From NCBI RefSeq assembly GCF_001690185.1, contig NZ_LZGN01000038.1:310001-374000 (forward strand): a stretch of 64,000 nucleotides of DNA, in the 5' to 3' direction. The stretch comes from Gilliamella sp. wkB308 (GTDB lineage: Bacteria; Pseudomonadota; Gammaproteobacteria; Enterobacterales; Orbaceae). A program made the position numbers and the translations under genes. Each line of letters begins with the position of its first letter. Position 1 is the stretch's first letter. Below, in pieces: positions 44,853 through 56,287 of this stretch. The notes under the pieces are model-generated. The model ran no database searches. It was given only the letters and a program-made list of their open reading frames with translations, and was not told the origin of the DNA.

Positions 44853-44899
44853 TAATTTATCTGCTCTAATTTATGATGTGATTTTAGAAGGTAATCTAA

Positions 44900-45310
44900 A
44901 TGGATCCTAACCAAATGACTGCCCGACGCCCTTACTTATTCAGGGCGTTTTATGATTGGATTGTTGATAATGAACTCACTCCTTATATCGTGGTAAATGC
45001 TTCGGTATTGGGTGTTCTTGTTCCGCAAGAGTTTGTTAAAGATAATCAGATCGTTTTAAATATTGCTCCCCATTCTGTTGCACAATATATGGCAACGAAT
45101 GAAAAAATTGAATTTAATGCGCGATTTTCAGGTGTGCCACAACATATTGTTGTGCCGATGTCAGCAGTAGAAGCAATTTATGCTCGTGAAAATGGCGTGG
45201 GGATGGGATTTGAAGACGAACCCGAATATAAACAGCAACGCGAAACCGATATTCAGAAATCTGATAAAACCGAGAAGAAATCAACAAACCCATTCCGAGT
45301 AGTGAAGTAA
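44900..45310 (+). CDS. sspB: ClpXP adaptor SspB
   Basis: Delivers ssrA-tagged proteins to ClpXP. It is 136 residues. The substrate-binding domain begins ARRPYLFRAFYDWIVDNELTPYIVVNA. The linker is charged and the C-terminal ClpX-docking tail NPFRVVK is intact. AGAAGG precedes the ATG. Confidence 0.95.
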   Translation: MDPNQMTARRPYLFRAFYDWIVDNELTPYIVVNASVLGVLVPQEFVKDNQIVLNIAPHSVAQYMATNEKIEFNARFSGVPQHIVVPMSAVEAIYARENGVGMGFEDEPEYKQQRETDIQKSDKTEKKSTNPFRVVK

Positions 45311-45346
45311 TAATTTAACCCAAAAACGTGATGATAAATTAAGTTG

Positions 45347-45387
45347 AACAGTTGGTTAATTATAAAAAGTGATGATCAACTGTTTAT
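45347..45387 (+). terminator. Hairpin after sspB
   Basis: AACAGTTG (45347-45354) and CAACTGTT (45377-45384) flank a 22-base loop and are followed by TATTCC. A weak terminator candidate. Confidence 0.4.
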
Positions 45388-45464
45388 TCCCGCCTAATAG
45401 TGTATATTTATTTTATTAATCGGGATATGATATAGCAAAATAAATCATATTCCTGTTTAAATTC

Positions 45465-46409
45465 ATGAGTAATGAAATTGAGTTAAAATTCCAGATAAAT
45501 AATCGTGATATTGCTGATCTACAATCTTTTTTAAATCAATGGGCAAGTAGTGATGAGCTTGAATTTTCCAGCTTATCGAATAATCAGCGTACATTTTCAA
45601 CCTTATCTTTGTGTAACTGCTACTATGATACAGCGGATAATTATTTGCGAAATCATCATTGTGGATTAAGACTTAGAACAACTGAAAACAACGAAAGTAA
45701 ACAGTACGAAATGACGTTAAAACGTGATAGTCATGCTATAGCCGGTTTGCATGAACGCGCTGAATATAATGTTGATTTAAATCGTCCACAACTCGATTTA
45801 TCTCTATTTCCTGTAGGCGTATTTTCTAACGATTGTGACATCGAACAGTTGCAGCAAAATTTAAAACCACTTTTTACTACTAACTTTACTCGTCAAGTGT
45901 GGTTAATCTCGTTTGCAAATAGCGAAATTGAAGTTGCTTTAGATATAGGCAAAATAACCTCAAATGATAAATTTCAACCAATACAAGAAGTTGAACTCGA
46001 AATAAAACAAGGTAATAAACAAGATTTGATTAACTTTGCGATTGAGTTAAGTCGTTTTAACTTACATCTTTTTTCGCAGAGTAAGGCTTCAAGAGGTTAC
46101 CGTTTATTATTAAATAAACCAGTTACTTCTGAAATCTTTTCTGCACAAATTGAACAAGATTTATCCAGTTTACTCAACTTTTGGCAACAAAATGAAGAAT
46201 ATGCTTTAGAAAATAATTATTTCACTTATTATAAACAGTTACTTATTCAAATAAACGAAGTATTAATAAACCAAAATCTTCAAATTGAGCCGGAATTTGA
46301 GCAATGGCAAATGGCGATACAACGTATTGACTCGATTGCAAAGTTTGCTTATAGCGAGGTAAACACAAAACTCAAACTTAAGCTAATTTCTGAAATAAAT
46401 GGAATATAG
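45465..46409 (+). CDS. ygiF: Inorganic triphosphatase YgiF-like, shortened after the CYTH domain
   Basis: The CYTH (triphosphate tunnel) domain hydrolyses inorganic triphosphate. ExExK appears as E4-I-E6-L-K8 and CNCYYDTADNYLR, GLRLRTTE, EMTLKR, VALDIGKI and VELEIKQG follow. The protein is 314 residues against 433 in E. coli. Only about 110 residues follow CYTH (from about 205), so most of the CHAD domain, a polyphosphate-binding helical domain, is missing. ygiF normally precedes glnE directly; here another gene intervenes. Confidence 0.85.
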   Translation: MSNEIELKFQINNRDIADLQSFLNQWASSDELEFSSLSNNQRTFSTLSLCNCYYDTADNYLRNHHCGLRLRTTENNESKQYEMTLKRDSHAIAGLHERAEYNVDLNRPQLDLSLFPVGVFSNDCDIEQLQQNLKPLFTTNFTRQVWLISFANSEIEVALDIGKITSNDKFQPIQEVELEIKQGNKQDLINFAIELSRFNLHLFSQSKASRGYRLLLNKPVTSEIFSAQIEQDLSSLLNFWQQNEEYALENNYFTYYKQLLIQINEVLINQNLQIEPEFEQWQMAIQRIDSIAKFAYSEVNTKLKLKLISEINGI

Positions 46410-46417
46410 GTATAACA

Positions 46418-47410
46418 ATGGAATTGGACAGGACTTTTTTTAAACTACCACTATTATTAGTTTTATTTTATTGGTTATTTAATATTTTATATATCATAGT
46501 CTATGTTACTGGATTTGATGATTATCCTTTATTGTCAGATATGACAAATAATCAATTTATTCGGTATGTAACTAGGCAAGTCGTAATCAACTTCTTCTTC
46601 CAAATACCCTGTTCGATTGTTTTATTTGTTGTTTCAATAGTATTATTTAATAAATATTCCATTCATCAAGTCAATTCGAGAAATATTATTAATACTTTAT
46701 TTGTTGCTATTTTATTTGCCTCAATGGAGGTTGCAGGACGATCGCTTTTCTACAGTGGTATCTTTTCTTGGGTTGGATCTAAACTTAATTATTCAAATTC
46801 TGTTATCTCTTCTTCGTCTCTAACTCATGAATCGATTAATTTTGTTAACATATTAATTAGTTATATTTTTATAATACTGTGGACTTATCTTAGTATCAAA
46901 TTGTTGAATAAAAATTTTATTCGCAGCAATAACGTATTAACTCAATCAGAAAGTCAGCGGTTACATTTTGGGTTATTTATTTCGCTTTATAATTGTTATT
47001 TTAGCACGTTGTTATTTCCTCTAATTTTTTTCGGTTATTATCACAGTTTAACAAGTTCAATTATTAATCTAACAATTTTAGTTCTATTTTTATTCATGAC
47101 TAATTTGATAGGCTATTTTTTGTTGAGAAAATGTTTTACAGGCGTAACAGAAATTTTAAACCTTAAAAAGCTTATATTTAGTTCGCTATGTATATTTATT
47201 TTCAATTGTATCTTGGTTGCAATAATTTTTTGGGTATCTGTTTTTCTGTATGAATATTCTCAAGCATTTTATAGATTCTCCAATAACTTTTTATTGTGTT
47301 ATACATGGATAACGATAGGAATGGTGTTTATTTTAAGTTCGATAATGGTTAGAATTATGACTAAACTGTTATTTAATTCAACCAAAAATAACATTAATAT
47401 CACGCAATAA
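46418..47410 (+). CDS. Polytopic membrane protein of unknown function
   Basis: 330 residues with about eight hydrophobic helices, rich in Phe, Ile, Leu, Asn and Ser. It starts eight bases after the ygiF stop with no strong ribosome site, so it is probably cotranscribed. It has lower GC than ygiF and glnE and no recognised motif. It sits in a place where E. coli and relatives have no gene, which suggests lineage-specific insertion. Confidence 0.7.
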   Translation: MELDRTFFKLPLLLVLFYWLFNILYIIVYVTGFDDYPLLSDMTNNQFIRYVTRQVVINFFFQIPCSIVLFVVSIVLFNKYSIHQVNSRNIINTLFVAILFASMEVAGRSLFYSGIFSWVGSKLNYSNSVISSSSLTHESINFVNILISYIFIILWTYLSIKLLNKNFIRSNNVLTQSESQRLHFGLFISLYNCYFSTLLFPLIFFGYYHSLTSSIINLTILVLFLFMTNLIGYFLLRKCFTGVTEILNLKKLIFSSLCIFIFNCILVAIIFWVSVFLYEYSQAFYRFSNNFLLCYTWITIGMVFILSSIMVRIMTKLLFNSTKNNINITQ

Positions 47411-47545
47411 TACAAGATGTTATAGATGTATTGGTGAAAATGAGTTTTAAAGTAATACTTAGATTATGTTTTCGGTTATAGCAAATGACATCGATAAAAT
47501 AATCTGACAATTCAAACCCGATAATACCTTGTGTGAGACAGAAAA

Positions 47546-50374
47546 ATGCCCCAATCTAATGTTTTTAAAGATCAACAGCAACGCGTTATCAATCTGCTTC
47601 AACAATGCGATCCAGTACTGGTACAATCAAACCTTGATATTTTAGTGCAAAGTAATTTTCTTGTTGAGGCATTTTCTCGTTTTCCACATTGGCTTGCTGA
47701 TTTTGTACAAAACCCACCACTGGCAGATGAAAGACAATATTATCAATCTTGGTTAAATGAACAGTTAGTTTCAGTCGTGGATGAAGCCGCATTAATGAAA
47801 ACTTTAAGGCAATTTCGCCATAAAATGCTAATTCGCTTGGCATGGTCTCAATTAATAAAGGCAAGTAGTGATGAACAGATTTTGTTACAACTCAGTGAAT
47901 TGGCAGAAATAATTGTTGTCACCGCTCGTGATTGGCTTTATACATTAAGTTGTCAAGAATGGGGAACGCCAAGCAATATGCAAGGAAAACCCCAACCGTT
48001 ATTGATTTTAGGTATGGGTAAATTGGGTGGAGGCGAGCTAAACTTTTCGTCTGATATTGATTTGATTTTCACTTATCCAGAACATGGACAGACACAAGGT
48101 GGACGTCGAGAATTGGATAATGCGGTTTTTTTTACACGTTTAGGACAACGTTTAATTAAAACGCTTGATCAGATTACAGAAGATGGATTTGTTTACCGTG
48201 TTGATATGCGTTTACGCCCTTTAGGGGATGGTGGTCCATTGGTTCTTAGCTTTTCATCTATGGAAGATTATTATCAAGAACAAGGTCGAGATTGGGAACG
48301 TTATGCAATGGTGAAAGCAAAGGTATTAGGTGATCAGCATGATCCTTATACCCAAGAACTCTATCAAATGCTTAAACCTTTTATTTATCGCCGTTATATC
48401 GATTTTAGTGTTTTACAGTCACTGCGAAACATGAAAAGTATGATTGAACGTGAAGTCCGTCGTCGTGGTTTAAAAAACAATATTAAACTTGGCGCTGGTG
48501 GCATTCGGGAAATTGAGTTTATCGTTCAAGTTTTTCAACTTATTCGAGGTGGTCGAGTGGTTGGATTGCAGACACGTTCGTTATTAAACGCTTTGCAGGT
48601 AATTGAACAAGAATCATTACTGAAACTCAGTGAAGTGATTTTACTTCGAGAAAATTATCTTTTTTTACGTCGTTGTGAAAACCTTTTACAAGCGATTAAT
48701 GATGAGCAAACCCAAACTTTACCAGACAATGAACTAGATCAAATGCGTTTAGCAACCAGTATGGGATTTAATAATTGGGAAAACTTTGAACAAGACTTGT
48801 CAAAAAGAATGTTGATCAACCGTGAAATATTCAATGAATTAATTGGCGATGAACAGTCCGAATCCACCCAGTCTAAACAATATAATGATAAGTTTGATGA
48901 TTTATGGGTACCAGACTTAGAATTAAGTGATGTCAAAGCGGTATTACCTAACTATTCTGATCAAATGGCAACCCAGCTTTGTCAATTGTTAATACAATTT
49001 CGCAATGATATTGGTAAACGGACAATTGGAGTGCGTGGGCGAGAAATCCTTGATCAACTTATGCCGAGATTATTAGAAATACTCTGCAATGAAAAAAATG
49101 CCTTAACTGTGTTAGCAAGAATTTTTCCTTTATTAGTCAATATTGTTAGCCGTACCACCTATTTAGAATTATTACTTGAATATCCTACCGCATTGAAGCA
49201 GTTAATTCGGTTGTGTAGTGCTTCCCCGATGATTAGTGATCAGTTGGCACATTATCCGATCTTGTTAGATGAACTCATCGATATTCATTCACTTTATCAA
49301 ACAGTTGCCCCTAATGAATATAAAAGTGAACTTTACCAATATTTGCTTCGCATTCAAGTTGATGATGAAGAACAACAACTTGAAGCGCTCCGCCAGTTCA
49401 AGCAGATGCAGTTATTGCATATCGCTGCTGCTGATGTTGCACATGTATTAACTACCATGAAAGTCAGTGATCATTTAACGTTTGTGGCCGAAGCTCTCCT
49501 TGATTTTGTTGTTCAAATGGCATGGAATCAAATGATAGCTCGATATGGCAAGCCACAACATCTTACTGATGATCATAAAGGTTTAGTGGTTATTGCTTAT
49601 GGTAAATTAGGCGGTTGGGAGCTGGGTTATGGGTCGGATTTAGATTTAGTTTTTTTACATGACTGTCCTGTTAACAGTATGACTAGGGGTGAAAAACAGA
49701 TAGATAGTCGTCAATTCTATCTTCGCTTAGTTCAGCGTATTATCCATTTATTCAATGTACGTACCAGTTTTGGTATTTTGTATGAAGTTGATGTTCGTTT
49801 ACGTCCGCAAGGGGAAGCGGGTTTATTAGCTTGCAGTTTAGCTGCTTTTGAGGACTATCAGATGCAAGACGCATGGACTTGGGAGCATCAAGCATTAGTT
49901 CGCGCCAGAGCCATTTATGGCGAAGTTGAACTTATTGAGCGTTTTAAACAAATCCGACATAAAGTGCTTTGTAAAGTACGGGATGAAAGCCAATTAAAAA
50001 CCGAAGTTAGAGAAATGCGTGAAAAAATGCGTACTCATTTGGGGTCAACTCAACCGGATTCATTCAATTTAAAAATTGATCAGGGTGGAATAGGGGATAT
50101 TGAATTTTTATCACAGTATCTTGTGCTTAATTATGCACATCATTATCCTAAAATGACAACTTGGAGCGATAACGTTCGGATATTAGAGTTAGCTGCTAAT
50201 TATCAAATTATGGAACAGGATGAAGCCCAAAAGCTCACTCAAGCTTATATTGATATGCGTAACGAAATTCATCAATTATCATTACAACTGTTACCCAGCA
50301 CGGTTGATAACACCTGTTTTGTTGAGGAAAAACAAATCGTCAATCAGAGTTGGGCTAAATGGTTAATGGATTGA
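47546..50374 (+). CDS. glnE: Glutamine synthetase adenylyltransferase/deadenylase GlnE
   Basis: 942 residues (E. coli 946). Two nucleotidyltransferase domains are evident: [20 protein letters not shown] (about 155-175, deadenylylase) and [20 protein letters not shown] (about 683-703, adenylyltransferase). Other marks are [28 protein letters not shown] and [13 protein letters not shown]. It adjusts glutamine synthetase activity to nitrogen status through PII. Confidence 0.97.
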   Translation: MPQSNVFKDQQQRVINLLQQCDPVLVQSNLDILVQSNFLVEAFSRFPHWLADFVQNPPLADERQYYQSWLNEQLVSVVDEAALMKTLRQFRHKMLIRLAWSQLIKASSDEQILLQLSELAEIIVVTARDWLYTLSCQEWGTPSNMQGKPQPLLILGMGKLGGGELNFSSDIDLIFTYPEHGQTQGGRRELDNAVFFTRLGQRLIKTLDQITEDGFVYRVDMRLRPLGDGGPLVLSFSSMEDYYQEQGRDWERYAMVKAKVLGDQHDPYTQELYQMLKPFIYRRYIDFSVLQSLRNMKSMIEREVRRRGLKNNIKLGAGGIREIEFIVQVFQLIRGGRVVGLQTRSLLNALQVIEQESLLKLSEVILLRENYLFLRRCENLLQAINDEQTQTLPDNELDQMRLATSMGFNNWENFEQDLSKRMLINREIFNELIGDEQSESTQSKQYNDKFDDLWVPDLELSDVKAVLPNYSDQMATQLCQLLIQFRNDIGKRTIGVRGREILDQLMPRLLEILCNEKNALTVLARIFPLLVNIVSRTTYLELLLEYPTALKQLIRLCSASPMISDQLAHYPILLDELIDIHSLYQTVAPNEYKSELYQYLLRIQVDDEEQQLEALRQFKQMQLLHIAAADVAHVLTTMKVSDHLTFVAEALLDFVVQMAWNQMIARYGKPQHLTDDHKGLVVIAYGKLGGWELGYGSDLDLVFLHDCPVNSMTRGEKQIDSRQFYLRLVQRIIHLFNVRTSFGILYEVDVRLRPQGEAGLLACSLAAFEDYQMQDAWTWEHQALVRARAIYGEVELIERFKQIRHKVLCKVRDESQLKTEVREMREKMRTHLGSTQPDSFNLKIDQGGIGDIEFLSQYLVLNYAHHYPKMTTWSDNVRILELAANYQIMEQDEAQKLTQAYIDMRNEIHQLSLQLLPSTVDNTCFVEEKQIVNQSWAKWLMD

Positions 50375-50488
50375 AAAATATTAATATTGTTAACCAATTT
50401 AAAATTTTTCGATGGAATAATCGATTGAATGTTATCAGTGAGTTAACGTTATTAAAATTGACGCAAAAATGATATTTTAGCTTTGTCA

Positions 50489-50510
50489 TCCCACTAAAGT
50501 TTTAGTGGGA
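50489..50510. terminator. Hairpin between convergent glnE and ttcA
   Basis: TCCCACTAAA / TTTAGTGGGA, a perfect 10-bp stem with a two-base loop. Neither side has a T run, so it could be a bidirectional weak terminator. Confidence 0.5.
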
Positions 50511-50541
50511 TAATTCGATAAGATAGCGATAATATATAGAT

Positions 50542-51438
50542 TTAGTTAACTTCTTTCCATAAGATCATGTCTTGATCTTCAAGGTCAGATGCATCAAATC
50601 CAATCGGTTGTGGCATATCTTCGTGATCAAATGCTATATCTCCTCCATCAATTACACGATCCCCTTTTTTAATTCCTTTGAAATCAAAAAGTGAGGTATC
50701 ACAAAGATGTGATAGGGTGATATTTTGGGTTGCACGGAACATGGTTTCAATGCGTCCGGGATATTTTTTATCCCATTCATTAAGCATCTCTTTTATCACT
50801 TGACGTTGTAAATTAGGCTGTGAACCACAAAGATTACAAGGAATTATTGGAAATTGCTTAATTTCAGCATATTTTGCAATGTCTTTTTCTTTGCAATACG
50901 CAAGCGGTCGAATAATGATATGTTCACCTGAATCATTCATTAATTTGGGTGGCATTGCTTTAAGTTTACCGCCGTAGAACATATTTAAAAACAAGGTTTC
51001 TAAAATATCGTCACGATGATGACCTAAGGCTATTTTTGTGGCGCCAAGTTCGGTTGCGGTGCGATATAAAATACCACGGCGTAGACGTGAACAAAGCGAA
51101 CAAGTTGTTTTACCTTCTGGAATTTTTTCTTTAACAATACCATAGGTATTTTCTTGAACTATTTTATATTCAATGCCTAACGACTCAAGGTATTGCGGTA
51201 ATACATGCTCAGGAAATCCGGGTTGCTTTTGATCTAAATTAACGGCGATGAGATCAAAATCAATAGGCGCACTGATCTTTAAATTTAATAAAATATCAAG
51301 CAAAGTATAACTATCTTTACCGCCTGATAAACAGACCATAATACGATCGCCTTCTTCGATCATATTAAAATCAGCGATCGCCTCACCGGTAAGGCGACGC
51401 AATCGTTTATGGAGTTTGTTTTGATTATAGGTTTTCAT
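50542..51438 (-). CDS. ttcA: tRNA 2-thiocytidine(32) synthetase TtcA
   Basis: Installs s2C32 in tRNA with an iron-sulfur cluster and ATP. It is 298 residues. The PP-loop SGGKDS is at 38-43. Cluster ligands are C113-SL-C116 in [14 protein letters not shown] plus cysteines in [31 protein letters not shown] is conserved. It lies 14 bases downstream of efpL on the same strand. Confidence 0.96.
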   Translation of the reverse strand: MKTYNQNKLHKRLRRLTGEAIADFNMIEEGDRIMVCLSGGKDSYTLLDILLNLKISAPIDFDLIAVNLDQKQPGFPEHVLPQYLESLGIEYKIVQENTYGIVKEKIPEGKTTCSLCSRLRRGILYRTATELGATKIALGHHRDDILETLFLNMFYGGKLKAMPPKLMNDSGEHIIIRPLAYCKEKDIAKYAEIKQFPIIPCNLCGSQPNLQRQVIKEMLNEWDKKYPGRIETMFRATQNITLSHLCDTSLFDFKGIKKGDRVIDGGDIAFDHEDMPQPIGFDASDLEDQDMILWKEVN

Positions 51439-51452
51439 GACAAATTAATACG

Positions 51453-52025
51453 TTATTCTGATCGTCCCATATAGCGACGTTCGGCGATATGAATTTTGAC
51501 CTTTTCATTGTTATCAATGTATTCCGGAACTTGAATAACAAGTCCTGTTGATAATGTGGCTGGTTTAGTGCGAGCACTTGCTGATGCACCTTTGATACTT
51601 GGTGAGGTCTCAATAATTTCTAGATCAACTGTTTGCGGTAATTCTAACGCAACGACTTCGCCATCGGCCATGAGTACTTGAATGCCGTTCATGCCACCTT
51701 CTGGAATAAAAAGCAGTTCTTCTTCAATTTGCGCTTTTTTGAAAATAAAAGGATTATAGTCTTCATTGTCCATAAAGACATATTCATCACCATCAATATA
51801 GGAAAAGCTGACCGGACGTCGAAAAAGTTCAATGGTTTCGATAATATCGTCACCTTTAAATCGCTCTTCTACTTTACCGCCTGTCTTGACATCGGTAAAA
51901 CGCATTTTATAGAGTGTACTTGCACCACGGGCACTTGGACTTTGAACATCAATGTCTTTAACCAGTAATAATTTACCATTATAAGTGACGGCATCGCCAC
52001 GTTTTATTTCATTTGCTTTTGCCAT
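51453..52025 (-). CDS. efpL: Elongation factor P-like protein EfpL (YeiP)
   Basis: 190 residues, EF-P fold of three beta-barrels. The tip loop is SPSARGAST with R33, not the lysine of EF-P, the mark of the YeiP/EfpL subfamily that relieves ribosome stalling on a range of motifs. [17 protein letters not shown] and the C-terminal [10 protein letters not shown] match E. coli YeiP closely. Confidence 0.95.
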   Translation of the reverse strand: MAKANEIKRGDAVTYNGKLLLVKDIDVQSPSARGASTLYKMRFTDVKTGGKVEERFKGDDIIETIELFRRPVSFSYIDGDEYVFMDNEDYNPFIFKKAQIEEELLFIPEGGMNGIQVLMADGEVVALELPQTVDLEIIETSPSIKGASASARTKPATLSTGLVIQVPEYIDNNEKVKIHIAERRYMGRSE

Positions 52026-52129
52026 AATCGTTTCTTTGTAAGGTTTTAAAATTTAGCTCGCTATTTTACCGCTATCTTGCTATTGTCACCATCAAAATTT
52101 ATCGATGTTCCTTAAATTAAAGGAATCTT

Positions 52130-52396
52130 ATGACAGAATTGGTTAAATGTCGTCAAAATTGTGGGGCCTGCTGTATTGCACCTTCTATCTCGTCGATTAT
52201 TCCCGGAATGCCGAATGGCAAGCCTGCCGGTGTGCCCTGTATCCATTTAGATAGTCGTTTTCAATGCCAGCTTTTTGGACAATCCTCCAGACCAAGGGTT
52301 TGTTGTCGATTAAAGCCGTGTATGGAAATGTGTGGCAATGATCGTGAACAAGCTTTAGATTATTTAACTCAATTAGAACAGGTCACTAGCGCCTAA
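52130..52396 (+). CDS. yeiW: YkgJ-family cysteine cluster protein (YeiW-like)
   Basis: An 88-residue protein with a zinc or iron-cluster signature: CRQNCGACC (C7, C11, C14, C15), PCIH, QCQLF, RVCC and PCMEMC. Function unknown. It is next to efpL as yeiW is next to yeiP in E. coli. AAAGGAA precedes the ATG. Confidence 0.88.
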   Translation: MTELVKCRQNCGACCIAPSISSIIPGMPNGKPAGVPCIHLDSRFQCQLFGQSSRPRVCCRLKPCMEMCGNDREQALDYLTQLEQVTSA

Positions 52397-52609
52397 ATAT
52401 TGCTAATATTTAACAAACTTGCGCTATTATTAGAATTATTTATCTCGTGTTGTTTTTTTTTTGATACACTTCACCGCATTTCATTATTCAATGATAAATA
52501 TACACAATAATTAAGATAAATAGCGTTTTCTATCAATTTGTTAAAATATACGATTGGAAACTAAAGTTTTCTTAATTACATTTACTCTCTTTAAAAGAAG
52601 ATTTTTGTT

Positions 52610-54052
52610 ATGAAAAATAAATTAAAACGGGATTTAAAGGCTCGCCATTTAGCCATGATTGCAATCGGTGGTTCAATTGGAACTGGGCTTTTTGTTGCAT
52701 CCGGTGCGACAGTTGCACAGGCAGGGCCTGGCGGCGCTTTGCTTTCCTATGCCATTATTGGTGTAATGGTGTACTTTTTAATGACCAGCCTTGGTGAACT
52801 TGCAGCATATTTACCTGTATCTGGGACATTTGCGACTTATGGCGCTCGTTATGTTGACGAGGCGTTCGGATTTGCGATTGGTTGGAATTATTGGTACAAC
52901 TGGGCAATTACCGTCGCGGTCGATCTGGTTGCTGCACAGCTGGTGATTTCATATTGGTTTGATGCCGGAGCGTATAGTTGGCTTTGGAGTTTGCTATTTT
53001 TAAGCATTATCTTCTGTTTAAATTATATCTCTGTCAAAGGTTTTGGTGAAGCTGAGTTCTGGTTCTCATTAATTAAAGTTGTGACTGTTATCATTTTTAT
53101 TGCTGTTGGCTTATTGATGATTGTCGGTATTTTACGTGGGGGTGAAAGTACCGGTTTGCAAAATTGGACTGTTGGTGATGCGCCTTTTGTTGGTGGCTTT
53201 TCTTCGATGATTGGTGTTGCTATGGTGGTTGGTTTTTCATTCCAAGGCACAGAACTCATTGGTATTGCAGCCGGCGAATCAAAAGATCCTGAAAAAAATA
53301 TACCTAAAGCCATGAAACAAGTTTTTTGGCGTATTTTGCTATTTTATATTTTTGCAATTTTAGTCATCAGTTTGATTATTCCTTATACCGATCCTAATTT
53401 ACTTCGTAATGAGGAAACCGACATTAGTGTTAGCCCATTTACATTAGTGTTCCAACATGCGGGCTTACTATCGGCAGCAGCCATAATGAATGCGGTTATT
53501 TTAACGTCAGTTTTATCCGCTGGTAATTCTGGTTTATATGCCTCAACACGTATGCTATATGCCTTAGCGAAAGAAGGAAAAGCACCTAAAATCTTTTCAA
53601 GATTATCTTCAACGGGTGTACCTCGATTTGCATTGTTAGCCACAACATTTGTTGCGATGTTATGTTTTTTAACCTCAATGTACAAAGATCAGGAAGTGTA
53701 TTTATGGCTTCTTAATATGTCGGGGATGACCGGATTTATTGCATGGCTTGGGATCGCAATTAGTCATTATCGATTCAGAAAAGGATATATGGCTCAAGGT
53801 TTTGATGTTAATAAATTACCTTATCGTTCAAGTTGTTTCCCTTTTGGCCCTATATTTGCTTTTGTACTTTGTCTCACTATCACTCTTGGGCAAAACTATG
53901 AAGCATTTTTACAAGATACCATTGATTGGAATGGTGTAATAGCGACTTATGTCGGTATCCCATTATTCTTTATTATTTATTTGGGTTATAAGATTGTGAA
54001 GAAAACTAAATGGGTGAAATACGAAGATATGGATTTTTCTCAAACAGATTAG
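52610..54052 (+). CDS. lysP: Lysine-specific permease LysP
   Basis: 480-residue APC-superfamily transporter with 12 helices that imports lysine with protons. It matches E. coli LysP across its length (for example RHLAMIAIGGSIGTGLFVASG, FGFAIGWNYWYNWAITVAVD, SISVSPFTLVFQHAGLLSAA). In E. coli LysP also inhibits CadC; no cad genes are seen here. AAGAAG precedes the ATG and a terminator follows. The gap 52397-52609 has no visible riboswitch. Confidence 0.93.
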   Translation: MKNKLKRDLKARHLAMIAIGGSIGTGLFVASGATVAQAGPGGALLSYAIIGVMVYFLMTSLGELAAYLPVSGTFATYGARYVDEAFGFAIGWNYWYNWAITVAVDLVAAQLVISYWFDAGAYSWLWSLLFLSIIFCLNYISVKGFGEAEFWFSLIKVVTVIIFIAVGLLMIVGILRGGESTGLQNWTVGDAPFVGGFSSMIGVAMVVGFSFQGTELIGIAAGESKDPEKNIPKAMKQVFWRILLFYIFAILVISLIIPYTDPNLLRNEETDISVSPFTLVFQHAGLLSAAAIMNAVILTSVLSAGNSGLYASTRMLYALAKEGKAPKIFSRLSSTGVPRFALLATTFVAMLCFLTSMYKDQEVYLWLLNMSGMTGFIAWLGIAISHYRFRKGYMAQGFDVNKLPYRSSCFPFGPIFAFVLCLTITLGQNYEAFLQDTIDWNGVIATYVGIPLFFIIYLGYKIVKKTKWVKYEDMDFSQTD

Positions 54053-54080
54053 TTTGAGAAAGTTGATAACATTTTTTCTC

Positions 54081-54110
54081 TTCCGTCGACACTTATGTCG
54101 ACGGAATTTT
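54081..54110 (+). terminator. Rho-independent terminator after lysP
   Basis: TTCCGTCGAC (54081-54090), loop ACTTAT, GTCGACGGAA (54097-54106), then TTTTATT. Confidence 0.9.
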
Positions 54111-54175
54111 ATTAAAAAAGAGAAAAATAACCCATAAGGTTAGTTAATTTTTAAATAACAAGTTTGATAACGATA

Positions 54176-54403
<228 letters not shown>

Positions 54404-54624
54404 TTAATAATAAAAACAAATTAACTATACACAACTCGTTTATGACATCCCTTTAAATTTTGAGGGAAAGAAAAGTCAACTTAGGGTGCTTTTCTTAAAT
54501 GACTAGATCAGTATTTTATCATAAGAAAAATGATAGTGTGTATAAACATAAAAAAGCTCAACTTACAACATATAAGTATCGCCGCAAAATAATGCCGAAA
54601 AAACTCCCAGAAGTAAAGTCATTT

Positions 54625-55281
54625 CTAAATTTTCTTTGTCTGATAAAGACCTTGTTGGTGGATATATTGCCAAACTTTTAGTGGTAATAGACCTTCACAA
54701 CTTTGTTGATTCTTAATTTTTTGTCTGATTTGGGTTGCTGAAATATTTTCTAATGGTGTGTGAGAAAAATAGATATATCCCTGAGCAGAATCATGCAAAT
54801 GTTTTATATTAGTCGTGCGATTTTTATCAATCCATTGTTGAAATTCAATGTTATCAGTCCTTGCTGCATAATTTGGTCGCTGACAAATAATCAAATGGCA
54901 ATAATCCAGTAATGATTGCCATTTATACCAACTTGGCAAACTCAGTAATGAATCTTGCCCCATAATGAATGCAAGTGATGCTGCTTTCCCGTTTTCATGA
55001 CGCCATTGCTTTAAAGTATCGATGGTATAAGAAGGACGATTTACAGAGCAAGGAACAATTTCACGCGTGTCAACGGTAAACAAGGGTAAATCTTCAATGG
55101 CTAATGCTAACATTGCCAGACGCTGTTGTGTGGTTATTTCTGGTCGCGGTTTATGAGGTGGTATTTTATTGGGTAATAAAACTATCTGTGTCAAGCCCAC
55201 TTCTTGCGCTAATGAAATTGCAGTGCGTAGATGACCGTAATGAATAGGATCGAACGTGCCACCAAATAAAGCGGTTAGCAT
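54625..55281 (-). CDS. nadD: Nicotinate-nucleotide adenylyltransferase NadD
   Basis: Makes deamido-NAD from nicotinate mononucleotide and ATP. It is 218 residues from ATG 55281, beginning MLTALFGGTFDPIHYGHLR (nucleotidyl-transfer GxFDPxHxGH). GQDSLL and the C-terminal ISATQIR complete the signature. An upstream in-frame extension to 55329 would lie inside holA and is not conserved. It overlaps holA by seven bases, the conserved holA-nadD coupling. Confidence 0.95.
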   Translation of the reverse strand: MLTALFGGTFDPIHYGHLRTAISLAQEVGLTQIVLLPNKIPPHKPRPEITTQQRLAMLALAIEDLPLFTVDTREIVPCSVNRPSYTIDTLKQWRHENGKAASLAFIMGQDSLLSLPSWYKWQSLLDYCHLIICQRPNYAARTDNIEFQQWIDKNRTTNIKHLHDSAQGYIYFSHTPLENISATQIRQKIKNQQSCEGLLPLKVWQYIHQQGLYQTKKI

Positions 55282-56279
55282 TGATTTAATCCCATAAATT
55301 GCATCATCAAACTGGTCAAATTGTCCCAAATTTGCAATTGGCTATCGTGCTTTAAACCGATCTCAATATCGGTCAATTTTGCCAAAGTGGTAAATAAATT
55401 TTTGATATCACAACGCGTTAAATAGGCGGTATATAAAGCTCTTTTGTTTTGCCATATTTTATATTCATCAAACGTTTGTTTAAGCGATTTTTTTTCTGAA
55501 GATTTTTTTAAATTAATAATTAGAATAAGCTCTCTTTGAAAAATTCGCATTAAAATTAGTGGTTCCAAATCATTCATTTTTAGTTGGTGTAATATATGTG
55601 TTGCACGTTTAGATTTATTGGCAACCATAGCATCAATCCAATGATAAGGCGTAAATACGGCCGAATCATTAATGTTATTTTCAACTTGATCATAACTAAT
55701 GGTATGATTTGGATAAAGTAATTTTAATTGTTCAATAATTTGTGTTAATGCGAGTAAATTACCTTCATAGTAATAACAAAGTAGTTCAATCGCTTGTGGT
55801 TCGATGCTTATTTGTCTGTGCTGAAGATGACTTTTTATCCAATGAGGTAATTGTAAGGTATCGGGCGTGACGCAATTAACGACCACAAGTTTATCGTTTA
55901 ACGCTTTATACCATGTTGCGTTTTCTTGAGTTTTAGTGATTTTGTTTAAACTGATTATTAGTGCAATTTCAGGGGTTAAAACGTCACTTAGTGTATTAAG
56001 CTTTGTTATTAAAGCAGTATTTAATGCGTTATCACCAAAATCAAGAAAGATAAGCGTGTTATTCGAAAATAGATTCAATGCCTGACAACTGTCATAGATT
56101 GCTGACCAATCGGTTTGATTGTCTATCGTGTATGTCAGTTGCTCATCAAATCCTTTCTGTTTAAAAGTATGACGCAATTGCGTTTGTGCATAATGTTGCA
56201 GATAGGGATCACCTCCTATTAATAAATAGTAGGGCGATCCTAGGTGATTAGTAATTTGATCAGCATTGATTTTAATCAT
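55275..56279 (-). CDS. holA: DNA polymerase III delta subunit HolA
   Basis: 334 residues. The clamp-loader wrench subunit opens the beta clamp. It begins KINADQITNHLGSPYYLLIGGDPYLQHYAQ, with YLLxGxDPxLxxE-like features, and has the AAA-like lid with LALTQIIEQLKLLYP and the C-terminal collar domain. The gene is eight bases downstream of lptE, in the usual leuS-lptE-holA-nadD order. Confidence 0.92.
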   Translation of the reverse strand: MIKINADQITNHLGSPYYLLIGGDPYLQHYAQTQLRHTFKQKGFDEQLTYTIDNQTDWSAIYDSCQALNLFSNNTLIFLDFGDNALNTALITKLNTLSDVLTPEIALIISLNKITKTQENATWYKALNDKLVVVNCVTPDTLQLPHWIKSHLQHRQISIEPQAIELLCYYYEGNLLALTQIIEQLKLLYPNHTISYDQVENNINDSAVFTPYHWIDAMVANKSKRATHILHQLKMNDLEPLILMRIFQRELILIINLKKSSEKKSLKQTFDEYKIWQNKRALYTAYLTRCDIKNLFTTLAKLTDIEIGLKHDSQLQIWDNLTSLMMQFMGLNQC

Positions 56280-56287
56280 AACAACGT

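Noticed and set aside
54499-54681. Plus-strand 60-codon frame between infA and nadD
   Set aside because: It overlaps the nadD 3' end on the opposite strand, lacks a ribosome site and has a random-looking composition.
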